Below are positions 25,109-37,873 of a stretch of DNA of 64,000 nucleotides, piece after piece. Location of the stretch: NCBI GenBank assembly GCA_037013495.1, contig CM072809.1, positions 1 to 64,000 of the forward strand. Reading direction: 5' to 3'. The translations under genes were made by a program, and so were the position numbers. Under the pieces are notes generated by a model. The model saw nothing but the letters and a program-made list of their open reading frames with translations. It searched no databases and had not been told where the DNA came from. Each line of letters begins with the position of its first letter. Positions within the stretch are counted from its first letter, which is position 1. The stretch is from Hippophae tibetana. Taxonomy: Eukaryota; Streptophyta; Magnoliopsida; Rosales; Elaeagnaceae.

Positions 25109-27200
25109 TATATATAAAAAAATGTGAATGTTTGGTAGATGACAAAAGTTTTTTTTTTTTTACTTTTTGTTAATTGTTTACATCAATAAATATGAAAATA
25201 TTCATATAATAAATATATTTTTATGATTTTTTACTTTTTGTTAATTTTGTATACTAATAATTACTAAAATGTCTTTATAATAAATATATTTTTAATAAAT
25301 AATTATTTTTATTACATTATGAGAGATAACTCATATAGTTCGTGATTATTCATATAATGTTTGTTTGATCAACTCACTTATTAGCATATCATATTTTTAT
25401 TGAACTAATAATTTTCATGTTGATATGTGAATATTTGGTCGACATCCAAAACTATTTTTTTACTTTTTGTTATTTTTTATATCAATAAATACAAAAATGT
25501 TCATATAATAAATACATTTTTATTTTTTTTACTTTTGTTATTTTTTAAACCAATAAATACCAAAATATCTATATAATAAATATTTTTTTATGAATAATTA
25601 TTCTATATAATGTAATTATTTTTATTACATTAAAAATGATAATTCATACAATTTATAATTAATCATTTAATGAGATCAATTAATTCACTTATGAGCAAAT
25701 AATATTATATCTCATATCAATTAAAAAAAGAATAGTCAACTAATATAAATTACTTTTAAGTAAAAAATATTTATTAAATTTAATCAAGTCGTGTCTAACT
25801 ATCATTCATATATGATTAACTTTTTAGATAGTAAAAATGTTAATCAAATAAATTAATATATTATTCTATTATGTTTGATTTATTTATTAAATAAAGTTAT
25901 GCAATTGTTGTTAATATCATAGTAAATCACTCATGTTTACAATGGATTTTAATTCTATTGCTCGTAAAATAGCTATTGTTATATATTTATTCATCACTAA
26001 AGTAACAAATTAATTAACTGTTTATTTTAAAATTATTTATGAAACACACTTTATAAAACATGTTAATATCATTTTTTTTAAATTATAATTAAAGTAACTT
26101 AAAAATTTATATTTAAAGTCTTATGCTTTTCTTTTCTTTTATAAAATAAATAATTTAGAACAATAATAATTATTACTTGATAATTAATATTAATATATAT
26201 TTATCAAAATCAAACTCATTTATAACAAACCATTTGATTGGAATGACATGATAAAAGAAGCTTAAGAATATAATTATATGTCAAAGGAAAAAGTTAAAAT
26301 TGTTAAAAAATTAACTCTTTTAAAAACTTAAATTAGCATAATAAGGATCAATAATATATTTATACAATTATCTCTCTTCACAATTGTTGATTTTATACAT
26401 CATACAAACCTAACATAAAGCCAACAATTTTAATTCAAGAATTAAGATTAATGGATTTTGATATCATGTTAGAAGTTATGAAACCAACTCTCCTAAAAGC
26501 TTAAAACTATTGAAAAAATGATCAATTATATTTTTATATATTTATCACTCTCACAAGTGGTTTTATACACCATGCCTACCAAATACTAGCAATTCAATAA
26601 TTGGGGTTACTTTGATTTGAATATATGACCATCAACTTTAATAGTACGTTAGAAGTTATTTGATAACCAACTTTCTTAAAAATTCTTGGGGAAAAAGAAC
26701 TAACAATATCATACATTTATTAGGAAGAAATATCAGACAAACTAACAAAGATCAAATTACTAAAAATCGATGTCTATGTAAGCTATTCAAAACTACCAAT
26801 TTACCCTCGAACCTAGATAAGCATAAAAAAATAGTCTCACTTTGCTCTCAACTTTTGATTTACTAAAAAAATATTTCTCAATCTAATAACTTTTGATGCA
26901 TTTAAGGACTTTTGTCTAAATTATGTTTAATCTATTGTTACAGGTAACATAAAATGAAGTGTATCATCTTATTTGAATGTCACATGTTATTTTCTATTAG
27001 ATTTGTTGACAATATGTATAAAAGTTCTTAAATTTAACACAACCATTAGGTTAGAAATACATATTTTTTAACAAATCAAAGGTTGTGTGGAAATTTACAA
27101 TTGGTCCAATAAATTAGTGACATAGTTTGCCTTCAAAAATAACTTTAGTGTTTCAAGTGTCTAAGGAAGCAATTACCTTCACCACCATTAGTTTCCTCTT
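25109..27200. repeat. AT-rich repeat blocks, no gene seen
   Basis: The 300-400 bp units of 21.7-22.7 kb recur here (25160-25430 and 25450-25880). A block at 25970-26215 repeats the last 270 bp of the probable Helitron (24835-25075) but lacks the terminal hairpin and CTAG. A further diverged repeat of about 200 bp (GATATCATGTTAGAAGTTAT, then TTTATACACCATRCCTACCAAAT) occurs two to three times at about 26230-26660. The short open frame at 26660-26866 shows no domain. Confidence 0.5.
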
Positions 27201-30200
27201 AAAATGGGAGAAATGGAAACATGATGAACACTGAGTTGCAAATCTCATAAAAAATATCAACCATATTAACTAAAGATTGAAGCATCCAACACCAATAACA
27301 AATATTTTGTTTCCAATTTTTCTTCTCAACCTAATAAATCAAATGGAGAAAGGCATTTTTGTCAAATTTGTCAAAAAGTTGGTCATCAAGATACTAGGTG
27401 TTTTGTTCTTTTTGATATATTGAACGAAACTTATAAGGTGGATTCTTCTAATGCATCTGGTCATTTAGATTTTGTATATTTGTTCTCCTTTTGATTCACC
27501 CAATACAAACTCTTGGCTTCTAGACATAAAAGCTAGTCATCATACTGCGTCTATATATATATAATGGCAATGAAGAAATCATACTTGGTAATGGTAATGT
27601 TCTATCCATTTATTATGTTGGTAATGATTTATTTTCTCCTATATATCACAAATTTTTCCTTGCTTTAAATCATATTTTATACACTCATCATGCTACTCAT
27701 AATCTCTTATATGTACACAAGTTATGCATTGATAACAATGTGTATGTGGAATTTCATCAATTTTTTTAATGTCAATGATACTTCAATGAAGGAGATTCTA
27801 ATGCAAGGAACCAATGAGAGAGATTTATAAAAGTTGACTGGAGTAATCCCCAATATAACTACCTCTTCCACTCCTACAACCTTTACTGTTTCTGTTGAGT
27901 AATGGGATTCTCATATTGATCATCCTTCTTTTGATTCTATAAACATTCTTGTAAATAAAGGATTAGTTCAGTCAACTAAAGCTCTTAAGAAATGTTTGTT
28001 TTGTTTTCCCTGTCAAACATCTAAGTAACATAGGTTTCATTTTTCTCCTGGGAAAGAAAAAAGCAACTCTGTGTTTGATTTTGTATTCTTAGATTTGTGG
28101 ACATCACCCGTGATTTCTTATAATGGTGATAGATATTTTCTCTCTATAGTTGATGGTTGTTGTCATTTTACTTGGATGTTCAGCCTTACATCTAAAGATT
28201 AAACTTGTCAAATTTCTCAACACTTTCTTACTCTTATCACTACTCAATTTGGCACATCTATTAAAAATATCCAAACTAAATGATGTTTTAATTTGGTGAA
28301 ATTAAATCAATTCTTAATAAGCATGGTTTTATCCATCGTTTCACCTGTCCATACACCTAGGAGAAAAATGGTATGGTGGAATGCAGACATCGACGTAATG
28401 TAGAAAAATTTCTTGTTCTTTTGTGTCATTCAAGTATGCCTTTTTCGTTTTGGCCTTATGCCACCTCTATGTTTTGATGAACAGGTTTCCAACCAAATTT
28501 TGAATGGCTTATCTCCCTTTGAACTTTTTTTCATAAGCAACTTGATTATAAACTTTTGTGCATTTTTGGCACTTGGTCTTTTCCCTGCCTTAGAGCTTAT
28601 GCACATAATAAGTTACAAGCTTATTCTATTTAATGTTTTTTCATTTGCTATAATACATCTCACCATGGTTATCTTTTTCTTGACAAAGTCAATGGTATAG
28701 TATATATTAGTCGACATGTGGTGTTTAATGAACATGTTTTACCTTTCTCTTTATATGTATCATCTCTTTGTTCCCATTTTCCTTCATCCACTATTCTAAT
28801 TCCTAATGTCTTTACTATACTTTCTCCTTCTTGTCCATCTTCTTCATTATTCCTTACAACTTTTACATTCTCTACACACATTTCTTTTACATTTCTATGT
28901 CCATATACATATGTTGTTTTTGTTCCATATATCTCAACTTAAATTAATTCACCTCTTTCTCCTCCATCTTTAGCATCTATTAACATTCACCCTATACTTA
29001 CTAAAACCAAAGCTAGCATGTGCAAACCAAAAGTGTTTACTACTCAAGTTAACATTTTAATAGTGCATAAATCCAAGAAAACAACAATCGAAATCCCTGA
29101 GTGGAAAAATTCATTGCAAAAAGAATATGATCTTTTACTTAACTACTTGGGAATTGGTATTATTACCTACACATCAAAAGGTTATAAGATGCAAGTTGGT
29201 ATTTCATGTTAAATTACTCGGTTCAAGTTTTCTAGACAAAAAAAATTGATTTGTAGTGTACTTTTATCTCTTGTGTTAGCCTTGGGTTATTTACAAGAGA
29301 AGGGTGTGGACTTCTATGACACTTTTAGTCATGTTGTCAAGTCAACCACAATACATCTTGTGCTAACTTGCTTTGACATTTAATTGGGAGCTTTGTCAGG
29401 TAGATGTGATAATGTGTTCCTAAATGGTGATATTGTTGAAATTGTCTATATGAAACAACCTCAAGATTTATAAAAAAAAAAGGTCTGGTATAATATGCAA
29501 AATGCATAAAGCTTTGTATGGCTTGAAACAAGCACCATATGCTTGGTTTCATAAATTAAGAACTTTTCTTCTATAGTTTGGTTTTGTTCCCTTAAATTTG
29601 ATGCTAGTTTGTTCATTTACATTGATTCATCTATAATTTTGTTAGTCCTTATTTACGTTGATGACATTATTATTACGAGAAACAAATCCTCTCACATTCA
29701 ATTGCTTGTCAACAAACTGCATGTAACTTTTTCTCTAGCAGATTTGGGTAGGTTGAACTACTTCGTTGGTGTGAAAGTATACTATTAATATATAGTTAGA
29801 ACTTGAGCCAACAAAAATATGCACATGATCTAGTTCAACATTGCAATTTTTAAGACAACATGCATGCAGGCACTCCCATGGTCATAGACAAACAATTGAG
29901 CAAATGTATAGGTACTCCTATTGAAAATACATATGAGTATTGTAGTATTATTGGTGCTTTATAATACCTTACGCTCACTTACCCTAAGATTTACTTTACT
30001 GTTAATAAATTATGATAATTCATGGTTTTACTAACTATGATATGTTAACGGTACTCTTGGCTATAGTGTTCAGTTTACCGCAGGTTCTTCAGTTGATTTA
30101 GTAGCCTTTATTGATGCAAATTGAGTTGGATGCCCTGATGATAGAAAAAACACAAGTATCTATTATGTGTTTTTAGTAAAAATCTTATATGTTGGAAATT

Positions 30201-30914
30201 ATCTAAACAAAAATTAGTTTCGTAATCCTCAACTAAGTTTGAATATTGAGCACTTGTGTGTGCCACCACAAAGCTCCAATGATTATAATCTTAGTCAAGC
30301 ATTTCAATCCTAGTTGATGAGTTAATAGAATAGCAGTAGATCCATGTAAGAGTTAAAAGTATCCTTTTCTATACATTTAAAGTCCATGGTACTGCTTCTC
30401 TAGGGATGAGGCTAACACAAGACATAACTACATCAGTTCAACTAAGAGCATGCTTCCTCCTTTGGATTTCTCTTTTGTACATTTATCGTAAAGGCTTTTG
30501 TTCCTGTATATGTGATGTGTGATCAATAAAGAATTTAAAAGGTTCTTATTTTACTAGGGAAATAGTTTGTTTAAATGCTACTTACTCTTGGCCTTGTTGT
30601 ATCATAAAAAAGGTTCTAACTCGAAACAACAATGGTTCTTATTCCCTGGTTCTCGAAAGGACTACAATTGACCACTCATCCTATGTGACAATCTCAATGC
30701 CAAATTCTTATGTCATAATCCAATTCTCTATATAAGAGCCAATAACATCAAATTAGATTATCATTTTATGCACAATGATGTCATTAAAGTAGTATGGATT
30801 TGTAGCATGTTTCTACAACTGATCAAATTATAGATGTGCTCATAAAACCACTTGGTACAGCTCAGTTTCATAATTTGCATTCCAGATTAATAGTGTTTCC
30901 ACTCCCATTGATTT
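27200..30914 (+). pseudogene. Decayed Copia gag-pol (element Z), left part
   Basis: Frameshifted and stop-broken Ty1/Copia coding sequence in the order typical of the superfamily. It shows a zinc knuckle CQICQKVGHQDTRC (27359-27400), a protease remnant WLLDIKASHH (about 27510), integrase core motifs (LDLWTSP, RYFLSIVDG, FTWMFSL; 27950-28290), the integrase C-terminal part (NGLSPFELFF to ISRHVVFNEHVLPF; 28400-28740), reverse transcriptase (GVDFYDTFSHVVK, NVFLNGDIVE, and the catalytic YVDDIIIT near 29660), and RNase H remnants to 30900. Every domain carries stops or indels, so it is dead. The coding sequence stops at 30914, where element X begins, and the 3' end of Z resumes at 45389. No 5' LTR was found. 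Confidence 0.85.
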
Positions 30915-32135
30915 TGTAAGGTTTATGAGTATTGGTGATATTCATGAATAAAATATCTAAATGTAATTTTAGTTTATAGGTGAGTCTTTCAAGAACATTT
31001 TTCAAGCCAAATAAACTATCAAGCTCTAACAAACACATATCATATATATATTCTTATGCACGTTAGATTTCATATTAGACACATAGGAACATTTTGCATA
31101 AAGGTCACTCGATCGATCGAGGTGAGTAGATCGATCGAGATTTAATGTTCGATCGATCGAGCACTGGATCAATCAAGAAATGGATAGATCGATCCACCTA
31201 TCTTTAGGATTTATTTTTCATACCTTAGATCAATCGATCTTTTTGACTAAATTGATCAAGCTCGACTTAGATCAATCGAGAAGTCAGTGTTTCAAATTTA
31301 ACATAATTGTTTACTCGAGTAAAACATTTCAATTACTATTTTGTCCCTATTATTTATTGCTCTATAAATTGTTTAGTAGACAAAATTGTAATTGGATTTT
31401 AACTTAGCATTAGGGCTTTAATATTTCCTATATAAAGAACCTAATGCTCTATATTTTAATTAACCACAAGAGAATTTCTTTTTTCATCTTAAACTCTCTC
31501 TTTCAAATTGTTTTGTAAAAACAAGATCATATTTCTTTGTACTTTTTTCTTTAATTAATCTGTCAAACATTGTTAGTTATATTTGATTGGTTAATAAGCC
31601 TAATTAGTTTATAATATTTTGATTAAATGTTTATATAACTTTGTCATTATTTTGTTCTTGAATTATTAGATCAAATAAGTGTGTGTGTAATATCATAATT
31701 ATTTGGTTTTATTATTTATCTTTAAAGAAGCTATCTTTATTGAACTTTTGATTAATTTGTATGTTCTAGTATTGTTAGTGATTTTGATTTATCTTTTTTT
31801 TTATTAAATCATCAAGTTAGGGTTTTTCATTGTCTAATCCACTCTAGGATACACATTGCACTTGTATTTTTGTGCTAACATTTTAGGTATCAGTTGAATG
31901 GGTTCGATAACTAGTGTGACTCGGTATTATCAAAACAATAGTCCAAATTGAAACACCTTGCTTGTGGATATTTTTAAAGAAAGTATAAGCATGTAAGTAA
32001 GTTATCTTGAGGCATTACCTTGGTGGGTAGTTTAAGTCCTATCCTTGTAATCGAACCTTATTTTCATAATTGATAGTTAGGTGGTCTGGTGGACGGGTGG
32101 TTTTTCTCCTAGGTTATTGTTGTAGTCTGGGTTAT
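30915..32135 (+). repeat. Element X left LTR, first part
   Basis: Begins TGTAAGGTTTATGAGTATTG and matches the right LTR of X (42201 onward) base by base with substitutions. It is interrupted at 32135 by element W and resumes at 39901/39906. A TATA-like CTATATAAAG lies at 31428-31437. The block 31108-31290 is packed with GATCGATC-type palindromes. The five bases before it, GATTT, nearly match AATTT after the right LTR, supporting insertion into element Z. Confidence 0.85.
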
Positions 32136-34164
32136 TGATAACTGTATTTTATACAGTTATTTGCGTCTATTTTATTAATTATAATTTCTAGTTCTTTAAA
32201 TTTTTAGTTAATTTTAATTAATTAAATTAATATTTAGTATTAGTTTTTAATAAATATATTTTCAAGAAAATTAATGAATTTTAATAAAAAAATGGACTTA
32301 ATTGCAATTATAAAAAGCTTAAAATTTAATTTGAATTAAAATCGAGTGAAATTGCAAATATCAAAAGATTAGAAGTTAACTTGAATTAAATTTATGGGTC
32401 AAAATGCAATTAATAAAAGTTGAATTTTCTGCGCAAGAGAAAGAGCCACTCGTGACATTCACAACGCCCAACACACACCGTTCAATCTCCAAATCAACGG
32501 TCAAGATCTGGCACGTGCAATCCAGACGCAACAAAAGAGAGTGGACTCGGTATTCCTGAAGCATGCGGCTCAACGTCGAGTGGGGCCCACCTACCGCGCA
32601 GATTGGAAAGCATGATGGGACCCACGTGTCGGCTACGAAGAAGTTTCTCTAGAGGCGCATCACTCACCGTTGGATCAGTTGAACGGTCCAGACTTAAGCA
32701 CATGGAATTAAGCTGTCACGCACCGAGCATCTCGCCTACACTCTCATGTGACACGGTTTATCGCATCAGAGTGCGCTATCGCATTCCACCAAATAAAAAG
32801 CAGACATGTGTTTCCTCAATCTTCCAACGAATCATATGATGACATGTCACATGTGTTTGGTAAATTAAAAACATAGAAATGACACCCATTTACCAACTCT
32901 TTCTGCGTAGCCATGTGTTGAAGCCAGTTGTCACGCACTTCCAACGCGATAAGATCTTGTGCGACGTGGTCCTGCAGTTCTCCACACGCTCATTCTTCCC
33001 ACCGAATAAAAGATTGCCACGTGTCTCTTTATATCTCGCAGCCAATAAATTGATGACACATGGCATGCATTTAAAGAAAAAAATCGTAAAAGTGCACAAC
33101 GGTTTTCACGCGTGTTATTTATTTTAATTCTTCTCATGTATTTTTGTCCCCCAATACATGTATTTTGATATAAAAAAAATAATTGTATAGGGGGATATAT
33201 TTGGATGCGAGAAAAAAGTTGAGGAGTTTAGTTTTTAAGTTTTTCATTTTTCTATTTTTTAGTTCAAGTTTTAGTTTCTTTCTGCGTGTTTTCTACACAC
33301 CTAGAAACTTTTATTTGACATTTTTGTGTTGTATTTTCTTAGGAAATAGGGAGAAAGAAGACAACGAAGAAAAAGGAAAGGGAAGAAATTTATTTTTCAT
33401 TGAGGAATCGTGAAAGAGTTTCTTCTAATCTTTTTTCTTTTAAATTTTATTTCTCTGAAATGTTTGATTATTGTTGTGTTGTAATTTTAATTTTTACTAT
33501 AAACTAATTTATTTGTTTTAGGGTTGCAGTGTAGCTTAAATTATGAAACTTGAATGAATTATTTTTGAATGATTTATGGAACGGTTTTAAGTTGTTTATT
33601 TTATCTGTGCTTAATGTTTTTAATTATCGGAAGACTAATTAATTGATATGTGATACTTAAATAAACTTAGAAAAGGAATTTTTGTGTGTTGCTGGTGATA
33701 AAATAACGTATATATATAAGGGATAGGAATATACTTTTATTGTATGTGTAACTATTTGAGAACTTAAAACTTAATAAATCTGGTTGAATTTAATTCTCAT
33801 AGGAATATAATGAATTATTTTAGCGAGATGTGTCTGTATGGAGCTCGGAAGAGATATATGGATAAATTAGGAGTTCTTGGTTAACAACTTAAAATACGAG
33901 AACATAAATCAAGAGAAAATAAAATGTTCAAGTGGATTAATTTGGTGAAACTGCAATACTAGAATTTTCTTTCAAACTTTTATAAAAATTAGTTAGTCAA
34001 ACTGCATCAAATTATCGAATATTTGGATAAACTCAGGTTAAAATAATTTTAGTAATTAACGAACACTAGTAACAAATCTCAATGGGAACGATATTTTACT
34101 TATCATATTATTACTTGTGACTGTGTATACTTGCACGATTTTATGTAATCTAAAAGAGACAACA
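32136..34164 (+). repeat. Element W left LTR
   Basis: About 2,029 bp, collinear with 37874-39900 with scattered, mainly C/T and G/A, differences. The segment 32430-33115 is much GC-richer than its surroundings and carries repeated CACGTG/ACGTGGC cores (for example CCCACGTGTCGG, GCCACGTGTCTC). Open frames in this GC-rich part are shared with the other LTR and do not encode known domains. Confidence 0.93.
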
Positions 34165-34170
34165 AGTTTT

Positions 34171-34188
34171 TGGCGATGTTGCCGGGGA
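34171..34188 (+). promoter_or_regulatory. Primer-binding site of element W (tRNA-Asp type)
   Basis: TGGCGATGTTGCCGGGGA lies 6 bases after the left LTR. It corresponds, with one or two changes, to the complement of the plant tRNA-Asp 3' end (TGGCGCCGTTGCCGGGGA), the site used by Athila/Calypso retroelements to prime minus-strand DNA synthesis. The same site occurs in reverse complement in element V at 52114-52130. Confidence 0.85.
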
Positions 34189-34484
34189 TTTGTTTTACTA
34201 ATTTTAGTTGATATTAATACCAATTAATCTGATTTTAGGTCAAAAAATAATATATATATATATATATATTATTACTTATTGTTATTTTCTTAGATTTGTG
34301 TGTTTATTTATGTTTTTATTTTCTTTTTTACTTTATTAGATTTATTTTTCAGATTTTTGGATAAATTGGGACTTTGTATGTGACGCATAAGAAATCTTGA
34401 CATAGTTCCATTAGATCTAGAAATTGAGAGAACTATTTTAAAATTAAAAAAAATAATAAACAAGAAACCTCAAAACATTTAATT

Positions 34485-36634
34485 ATGGATGAGGAAATTC
34501 CTGAAGTGGAGGAACCAATATCTTTAAGAGATTATGCAGTGCCTATGGTTAGTGGCATTCATGCAAGCATTAGAAGACCATTAATTCAAGCCAATAAGTT
34601 TGAAATTAAGCCTGAAATCATTCATATGATTCAAACATGGGTTCAATTTGGTGGTTTACCCCACGATGATCCAAACTCTCATATAGCAATATTTTTAGAG
34701 ATTTGTGACACCTTTAGGCATAATGGAGTCACTGATGATGCTATTCGGTTGAGACCTTTTCCTTTTTCATTTAGGGATAAGGCAAAGAGTTGGTTGAATT
34801 CATTGCCATGTGGTTCTATCACTACTTGGGAGGATTTGGCTCAAAAAAATTTAGCCAAATATTTTCCACCGGCAAAGACTGCAAGGATGAGGAATGAAAT
34901 CACCACTTTTATGCAGTTCGACTCAGAATCATTATATGAAGCTTGGGAGAGGTACAAGGAGCTACTTCGAAGATGTCCTCACCACGGTTTACCAAAGTGG
35001 CTTCAAGTTCAAACATTTTATAATAGTTTGATGGATCAAACTAGAAACATGATTGACGTTGTAGTAGGTGGTGCTCTAATGGGAAAATCAATTGATGAAG
35101 CCTACAACTTATTAGAGGAAATGGCTTCCAATAGCTACGAGTGGCCATCAGAGAGGATGATGCCTAAGAGAGCGGCTAAAATTCACGAGATTGATGCTAT
35201 GACCGCTTTAACTGCATAAGTATCCGCTCCGGTGAAGAAGATGGATACTTTGGGTGTCCATTCTATTCAAAGCCCTTTTGTTGCATGTGAAATTTGCAAT
35301 GGAAATCATGCCAGTGAGAGATGTCCTCATAACTCTGAATTTGTCAATTTTGTTTCCAACTATAATAGGAATCAAAACAATCCCTATGCTAACACTTACA
35401 ATCCAGGGTGGAAGAATCATCCTAATTTATCCTGGAGTAACAATAAGGGACCTTCTATAAAACCCACATATCCTCAGACCTTTCATAACCAAGATCCACC
35501 ACAAGAAAAAAATCCATCATTGGAGGATATGTTTGCTCGATACATGGCCAATAATGAGACTATTCTTCATAATCAAGCAGCTTCCATCAGAAATCTTGAA
35601 GTTCAATTGGGGCAACTTACTACTGCTGTCAACAACTGCCCTCAGGGAGCTTTGTCGAGTGATACTGAAACTAATCCTAATAGGGGAGGAAAAGAGCATT
35701 GTAAGGCAATTACACTCAGAAGTGGAAAAGAGTTCAAAGAAATACCTAAGCCCATTTCTTTGCCAACCCCTAATATTGAAGCTTTTAGCCCAGAAAAACA
35801 AGATTGTGGAGAAGAAAGAGCTGAAGAAAATGAAGCATCAACAAAACCTATGATGAAACCAGTTTTAGAAAGTCTCAAGCCGTATAATCCACCAATTCCA
35901 TTTCCTCAACACTTCCATAAGCAAAAGCTTGATAACAGTTCTCCAAATTTCTTGAAGTTTTTAAAAAGCTTCATATTAACATTCCTTTTGCTGATGCCTT
36001 GGAGCAAATGCCTAGCTATGTGAAATTTATGAAGGAAATCTTGTCTAAAAAGAGAAGATTAGGTGATTTTGAGATTTTTGCTCTCACAGAGGAATGTAGT
36101 GCCATCCTTCATAAGAAGCTACCACTTAAGCTTAAAGATCTAGGAAGTTTCACCATTCCTTGTACTATTGGCGAGAAATTATTTGGTAGAGCTCTGTGCG
36201 ATCTGAGTGCAAGCATTAATTTGATGCCACTTTCCATCTATCAGAGACTTGGATTAGGAGAAGCACAACCGACCACTGTAACTATTCAACTTGTAGATAG
36301 GTCATTGAAACACCTAAGAGGCATTATAGAGGATGTGCTTGTCAAGGTAGACAAATTTATCTTTCCTACAGATTTCATAATTCTTGACATGGAGGAAGAT
36401 AAAGAGATCTCTATTATTCTGGGGAGACCATTTTTAGCAACTGGTAGGACTTTGATTGATGTTCAAAAAGGGGAACTCACTATGAGAGTTCAAGACCAAG
36501 AGGTGCAAATCGGAAGAGGTACAACGATTTTTGGATTTCAATCTCACAAGCCAACTCACCATTCAGGGAAGTTCCTTTTAACACATCTCCTTTGTTCTTT
36601 AATTTCCACACATTGGGGACAATGTGCATATTAA
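34485..36634 (+). pseudogene. Athila-like gag and aspartic protease of element W
   Basis: The gag frame opens with ATG at 34485 and runs 244 codons with typical Athila-type capsid motifs (FGGLPHDDPNSHIAIFLEIC, TWEDLAQKNLAKYFPPAK, SLYEAWERYKELLRRCPHHG). A single in-frame TAA at 35217-35219 splits it from the downstream part (35232-36023), which holds the knuckle CEICNGNHASERC. One frameshift at about 35960-35990, in a T/A run, separates it from the protease frame (35999-36634), whose active-site loop reads CDLSASINLMPLSIY against the usual DLGAS, followed by IILGRPFLATGRTLID. Only these two lesions and the G-to-S change break the product. Nothing resembling pol follows. Confidence 0.88.
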
Positions 36635-37873
36635 GTTGTGGGGTGTAGAGATTAAACTTATTTGAAATATTGCTTGATATTGTTGCTTGTCTACCTTTGT
36701 TTGTTTGGTTGATCTAAACATTAGAAGATATTTTGCGTTTAATGGTGATCTAATTTTTGTTATTTTATTTCTTCGGTTTAAATAATGCATAACTCCTTGA
36801 AAAATTTGAATATTGCCTAAGTTATGAATAATTTTTACGTATCCTACATTTTTATCAGAATAATTATGTATGAGCACTAGTCTTGATTTTTGAGTTGCTA
36901 TGGTAATTTAGAGAAGGTTTATGTGAATATGTAATTCGTTTGATATTTGTGGTGTCACAATTCTTAGAATTTGTTTAATTTTCTCTCGAGGTGAAATTAT
37001 AGATAACATTTTACTAAGAAAATGATTTAGGCCATCTTTGGATCGTTTGAGCCTTTCTATCTATCTTCACATGCTTTATCCGTAGTATGCCCCTTTTGAG
37101 CTTCAAATTATATATATATATTTTTGTCTCGTTTCAAAAGCCTACAAAATATATATATATATATACGTGTAGATATATCTATTTTTCTTATCTCACTAAC
37201 ATGTGACAATTGTTTATATCTATTTTTTTTATCTTACTAACATATGACAATTGTTAGTAAATATTTTAAGATATATCGAAAAAAAGAGGATACTGTTAAA
37301 AAAAAGAGAAAAAGAAAAGATTCTGAAAAAAAGAGAAAAAAAGAAAAAAAAATGAGTATTGTATGTGATGTTGAATCCCAAATTGGGAAGTATTTATTGT
37401 GATGATAGATCGTATCTCGTTTCAATCCTAAAATGTTGTGTTTAGGAAAAATTTTGAGCTAAATATTATCCTTTATCCTACTTTTTCCTAAGCCATACAT
37501 TACAAGCTTAATAAAGTCCTATTGATTTTGTGTTTTGTGTTTGTCTACATTAGTGGAGAGAGAAATGAAAAATAAACTTATGAGATATGTGATTTCATTA
37601 AAAATAAATTGTGTTCATATTTGCATAAACTGATCCGGATTGCATGTGATAAAATATGAAAAGACTTCACACATACACTAAATTTATTGTGAAAATGTAA
37701 TATACTTTTAGATTAATTTCAATGCTTAGATAAAATTCTTTTATTTCTTTGAGTTATGTTATTTGAAATAAATAGAAAGAAATATTTTGAAAATCGCTAT
37801 TTTAAATGCATTTATCTTTGTTTTATTTCTTGCCTTTTGCTCGAGGGCTAGCAAAATCTTAAGTTTAGGGGTG
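36635..37873. other. Non-coding 3' internal region of element W
   Basis: About 1.2 kb between the protease remnant and the polypurine tract without recognisable coding sequence. It starts near CACATTGGGGACAATGTG, a short inverted-repeat motif, and contains (TA)n runs at about 37109-37165 and purine-rich AAAAAGAGAAAA runs at 37280-37350. In a complete Athila element pol would lie at this position, so it appears to be deleted. Confidence 0.65.

Noticed and set aside
34251..34270. (TA)n runs at 34251-34270 and 37109-37165 as regulatory TATA boxes
   Set aside because: They are simple dinucleotide repeats in non-coding parts of element W with no promoter context.
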